Source: Candidatus Peregrinibacteria bacterium (lineage in GTDB: Bacteria; Patescibacteriota; Gracilibacteria; Peribacterales; Peribacteraceae). Taken from it: 5,411 nucleotides of DNA. The stretch's first letter is position 1, and the number at the start of each line of letters is the position of its first letter. The stretch covers positions 1 to 5,411 of the forward strand of contig JACRIG010000020.1 of the NCBI GenBank assembly GCA_016215715.1, in the 5' to 3' direction. Shown in pieces: positions 3,589-5,411 of the stretch. The notes beneath the pieces were generated by a model that had not been told where the DNA came from, searched no databases, and saw only the letters and a program-made list of their open reading frames with translations. Position numbers and translations under genes: made by a program.

Positions 3589-5411
3589 GCTCGGTACCAC
3601 ATACCCATTCACTCCCGGATTAATCAGCAGTGCGGTGAAGATGATTTTCGCGGCCTCGCTGCGCGTGATGGATGCGTCCGGACGGAAGGTACCATCGCCG
3701 TAGCCTTCTATCAGCGCAAGAGAGAACGCGTCCTCCACGACTTTCCGGAACCACACGTCCGCCGCAACATCTCCAAAGGTGATCGGCGTCACTTCATCTG
3801 GGAGCGGCGTGAGGCGCGTTGCCTTCAGGAGCATCTTGAGCGCCTCAGCCCGTGTGACGGCTGCGTCCGGACGGAAGGTGCCGTCGGTGAATCCTTCGAC
3901 GATTTCTTCCGATACGGCGGTGGCAACGACGCGGCGGCGGAACGTTCGGTCCTCGCTTTCGTGCGGGCGGAGGGCCGCGACGTCGGAGAAGGGTGTTTTA
4001 GCTTCGCTGCCGCCCTGCAGCAGGATGCAGCTGCTATAAAGGGCCATCTTCAGAAATTCGAAGCGCGAGACGGGACGGTCGGGGCGGAAGATGGCTCCTG
4101 TGCCGCTCGCGTATCCGCTGATGATCGGGAGACGATGGGGGAGAATCAGAATGCGCTGGAGGTGCGTGACGATATCGCGTGACCAGTGACCGGCGATATC
4201 CGGCAGTGCGGGAATGGTTCCGTCGTAACTGAGGCACGGACTTTCGGTCGGGTTTTTCCCCTCCTCCACTTCCGCTCCGTCGAGTGTGCCGTCGCGGTCG
4301 GTGTCCGCCTTCAGCGGGTCCGTGCTCTGCCTGTACTCCTGATCATTCCTCAGTCCGTCCCCGTCGGGGTCCTGCGCAGCGACAGTTTTGTCCTGCGATG
4401 GCAGTTTGTTTGCCTGCTCCCACTCGTCGGGCAGTCCGTTCTTGTTGTCGTCTTTAGTGGCTGCCCGGTCGCGGGGGAAGGGGTCTTTCCCGTCGGGCAC
4501 GCCGTCGCCGTCGGTGTCCGGATTTTTGGGGTCGGTGCCGATATTTATCTCGCGGCCGTTCGTCAGCCCGTCACTGTCCTGATCGTAGGTGAAGTCGTCT
4601 TCCTTTATAAGCGGATTACGCCCTCCCCGCGCTTCAGAGCCGTCCGCCTCCCCGCCGCCGTCGGTGTCGGCATTGTAGGGATCGGTTTCACCCGCATTGA
4701 CGATGCCGTTGCCGTTAGCGTCCTCCAGTACATCGGAAATAGCATCGCCGTCGATATCCGCGTTCGCCGTCTGTGCGAGGAGATGCGTGTGGGGGAGTGT
4801 GAGTGTGAGGAGCAGACAGAGTGCCGTGATCCCGCGTTTCCATACATCCGCCTGCATCGGTTTTTTCCCCGCCTCCTGCACGGAAACGAGATGCAGCGTC
4901 GTGTCATCTTTGCAGGGGAGGGGAATCGAGTGCGTGCGTGGTTCCGGTGATGATTCCAGAATCTTGATCTCATGCCCGGAGAAAGAGCACGTGACGCTCG
5001 GCCACGGATTTAGTGCGCGCACGCGCCGGTCGATTTCTACCGCGGTCATCATCGCCGGATCAACGATGCCGTCTTCGCGCGAGAGTTTGCGGCAGATCGT
5101 GATGCCCTCCGCCGGTTGTTCGCTGGGCTGCAGCGGTTTTTTGAGTGTTTCTGTGAGCAGGTCCGCCCCCAGCTTCGATAATTTTTCCTTGAGTGCGGGT
5201 GTTGTCTCCCGCGCATCGATCCTGATTGATTTCGAAGCAAGAATCGCTCCGGCATCGAGTGCCTTTGCCATGATCTGCACCGTCACTCCCGTTTCTGTGT
5301 CTCCCGCGAGGATCGCATGTTCGACAGGGGACGCTCCTCTCCATCGCGGGAGCAGTGATCCGTGGACGTTGATCGGTGCAATCGATGGAAGATTCAGAAT
5401 CTGCTCTCTGA
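3583..5411 (-). CDS. fmt: Methionyl-tRNA formyltransferase fused in frame to TSP3-repeat/SLH surface protein (N-terminus outside window)
   Basis: The frame is open from the right edge to the TAA at 3583-3585, giving 608 residues in the window. The GTG at 5286 is internal: upstream codons encode the Fmt core (NVHGSLLPRWRGASP, then GDTETG). The equivalents of E. coli N106, H108 and D144 (the D of KALDAG) are all visible, so about 90 N-terminal residues lie beyond the window. Fmt formylates Met-tRNA(fMet) from 10-formyl-THF for translation initiation. The C-terminal OB-like domain follows (ALNPWPSV, then LVSVQEAGKKPM), ending near WKRG. With no stop, the frame continues into a hydrophobic stretch (GITALCLLLTLTLPHTHLLA), Asp-rich TSP3-type calcium-binding repeats and three SLH domains that normally bind cell-wall polymers outside the cell. 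A cytosolic enzyme joined to an exported protein is odd. An in-frame ATG at 4857 could make the exported part alone (424 residues). Fmt identity is secure; the fusion itself is not. Confidence 0.88.
   Translation of the reverse strand, partial: REQILNLPSIAPINVHGSLLPRWRGASPVEHAILAGDTETGVTVQIMAKALDAGAILASKSIRIDARETTPALKEKLSKLGADLLTETLKKPLQPSEQPAEGITICRKLSREDGIVDPAMMTAVEIDRRVRALNPWPSVTCSFSGHEIKILESSPEPRTHSIPLPCKDDTTLHLVSVQEAGKKPMQADVWKRGITALCLLLTLTLPHTHLLAQTANADIDGDAISDVLEDANGNGIVNAGETDPYNADTDGGGEADGSEARGGRNPLIKEDDFTYDQDSDGLTNGREINIGTDPKNPDTDGDGVPDGKDPFPRDRAATKDDNKNGLPDEWEQANKLPSQDKTVAAQDPDGDGLRNDQEYRQSTDPLKADTDRDGTLDGAEVEEGKNPTESPCLSYDGTIPALPDIAGHWSRDIVTHLQRILILPHRLPIISGYASGTGAIFRPDRPVSRFEFLKMALYSSCILLQGGSEAKTPFSDVAALRPHESEDRTFRRRVVATAVSEEIVEGFTDGTFRPDAAVTRAEALKMLLKATRLTPLPDEVTPITFGDVAADVWFRKVVEDAFSLALIEGYGDGTFRPDASITRSEAAKIIFTALLINPGVNGYVVPSE
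3619..4206 (-). repeat. Three SLH domains (protein-level repeats)
   Basis: Three S-layer homology units follow the TSP3 stalk. The first is divergent (PDIAGHWSRDIV, then GAIFRPDRPVSRFEFLKM). The second (PFSDV, then GFTDGTFRPDAAVTRAEALKM) and third (TFGDV, then GYGDGTFRPDASITRSEAAKI) are canonical. A 17-nt exact direct repeat, gcgtccggacggaaggt, at 3674-3690 and 3863-3879 (plus strand) encodes the FRPDA core of units 3 and 2, hinting at recent duplication or conversion. Three SLH units at a C-terminus is the usual set for attachment to secondary cell-wall polymers. Confidence 0.9.
4246..4758 (-). repeat. TSP3-type Asp-rich calcium-binding repeats (protein-level)
   Basis: This region encodes a run of DxDxDG-like loops, including DIDGDAISD, DANGNGIVN, DTDGGGEADG, DQDSDGLTNG, DTDGDGVPDG, DDNKNGLPDE, DPDGDGLRND and DTDRDGTLDG, often followed by E and a 'TDP' step. 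This is the thrombospondin type 3 pattern of stacked calcium sites, usually a rigid extracellular stalk. It lies between the signal-like segment and the SLH domains. Confidence 0.85.
4774..4878 (-). other. Fmt/surface-protein junction: signal-peptide-like segment with internal start and SD-like sequence
   Basis: On the minus strand an ATG at 4857-4855 begins MQADVWKRG, followed by a hydrophobic core ITALCLLLTLTL, then PHTHLLAQ. This is a plausible signal peptide, with cleavage after LLA or after the ANA just before the repeats. An AGGAGG lies upstream (4877-4872), 14 nt from the ATG, longer than the usual spacing; it also encodes Gln-Glu-Ala of the conserved Fmt tail. The same codons therefore serve as the end of Fmt and, if translation starts here, as the n-region of a secreted protein. 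If the full frame is translated, the segment would act as a membrane anchor. Confidence 0.55.

Noticed and set aside
3619..4758. CRISPR array suggested by regularly spaced repeats
   Set aside because: The repeats are coding, imperfect and in frame, and they encode TSP3 and SLH protein repeats.
4859..4880. Programmed frameshift at GGGGAAAAAAC after AGGAGG in fmt (minus strand)
   Set aside because: The codon phase (GGG AAA AAA C) is not that of a classic -1 slippery heptamer, and neither alternative frame gives a normal Fmt end. It could still be a slippage or sequencing-error site.
4186..4950. A 254-residue plus-strand reading frame, Val-rich
   Set aside because: It is antisense to the Asp-rich repeats of the minus-strand gene. 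The repetitive Val/Gly composition comes from GAT/GAC-rich repeats read backwards, and no family is recognisable.

Overview
The window looks like a chromosomal segment from a GC-moderate member of the Candidate Phyla Radiation (Patescibacteria), possibly a Peregrinibacteria/Peribacteria-type genome. The placement is inferred from tandem two-helix T4SS-pilin-like membrane proteins, a short MetRS with a single zinc knuckle, a very small PUR-domain protein, and a TSP3-plus-SLH surface protein. TGA ends at least three genes, so the UGA=Gly code of Gracilibacteria/Absconditabacteria does not apply. I could not run a search, so the taxonomy is a judgement.

Layout. Positions 1-1354 (+) hold a tightly packed run of three pilin-like membrane protein genes. 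The first is cut by the left edge, the second overlaps it by 4 nt, and the third starts 2 nt after the second. A 108-bp purine-then-pyrimidine intergenic element follows (about 1352-1462) and leads straight into metG (1463-2992, +), a complete 509-residue methionyl-tRNA synthetase. The next spacer (2993-3185) has a strong GC-rich hairpin, a candidate promoter and a second palindrome. It precedes a 97-residue PUR-domain nucleic-acid-binding protein gene (3186-3479, +). A second copy of the purine/pyrimidine element (about 3477-3588) separates it from a convergent minus-strand reading frame (3583-5411) that runs off the right edge.

That last frame is the oddest item. It starts as methionyl-tRNA formyltransferase (Fmt), with catalytic N/H/D residues and an apparently almost complete C-terminal domain. 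Without a stop it then continues into a signal-peptide-like segment, calcium-binding TSP3-type Asp-rich repeats and three SLH domains. It is either a real fusion, two genes in the same frame with an internal start at 4857, or a recent loss of the fmt stop.

Functionally, metG and fmt act in consecutive steps of making initiator fMet-tRNA, yet here they sit on opposite strands with the small PUR gene between them. The pilin-like run and the TSP3/SLH protein are both envelope functions. None of the four visible or chosen plus-strand starts has a well-placed Shine-Dalgarno sequence, and several have pyrimidine-rich leaders.
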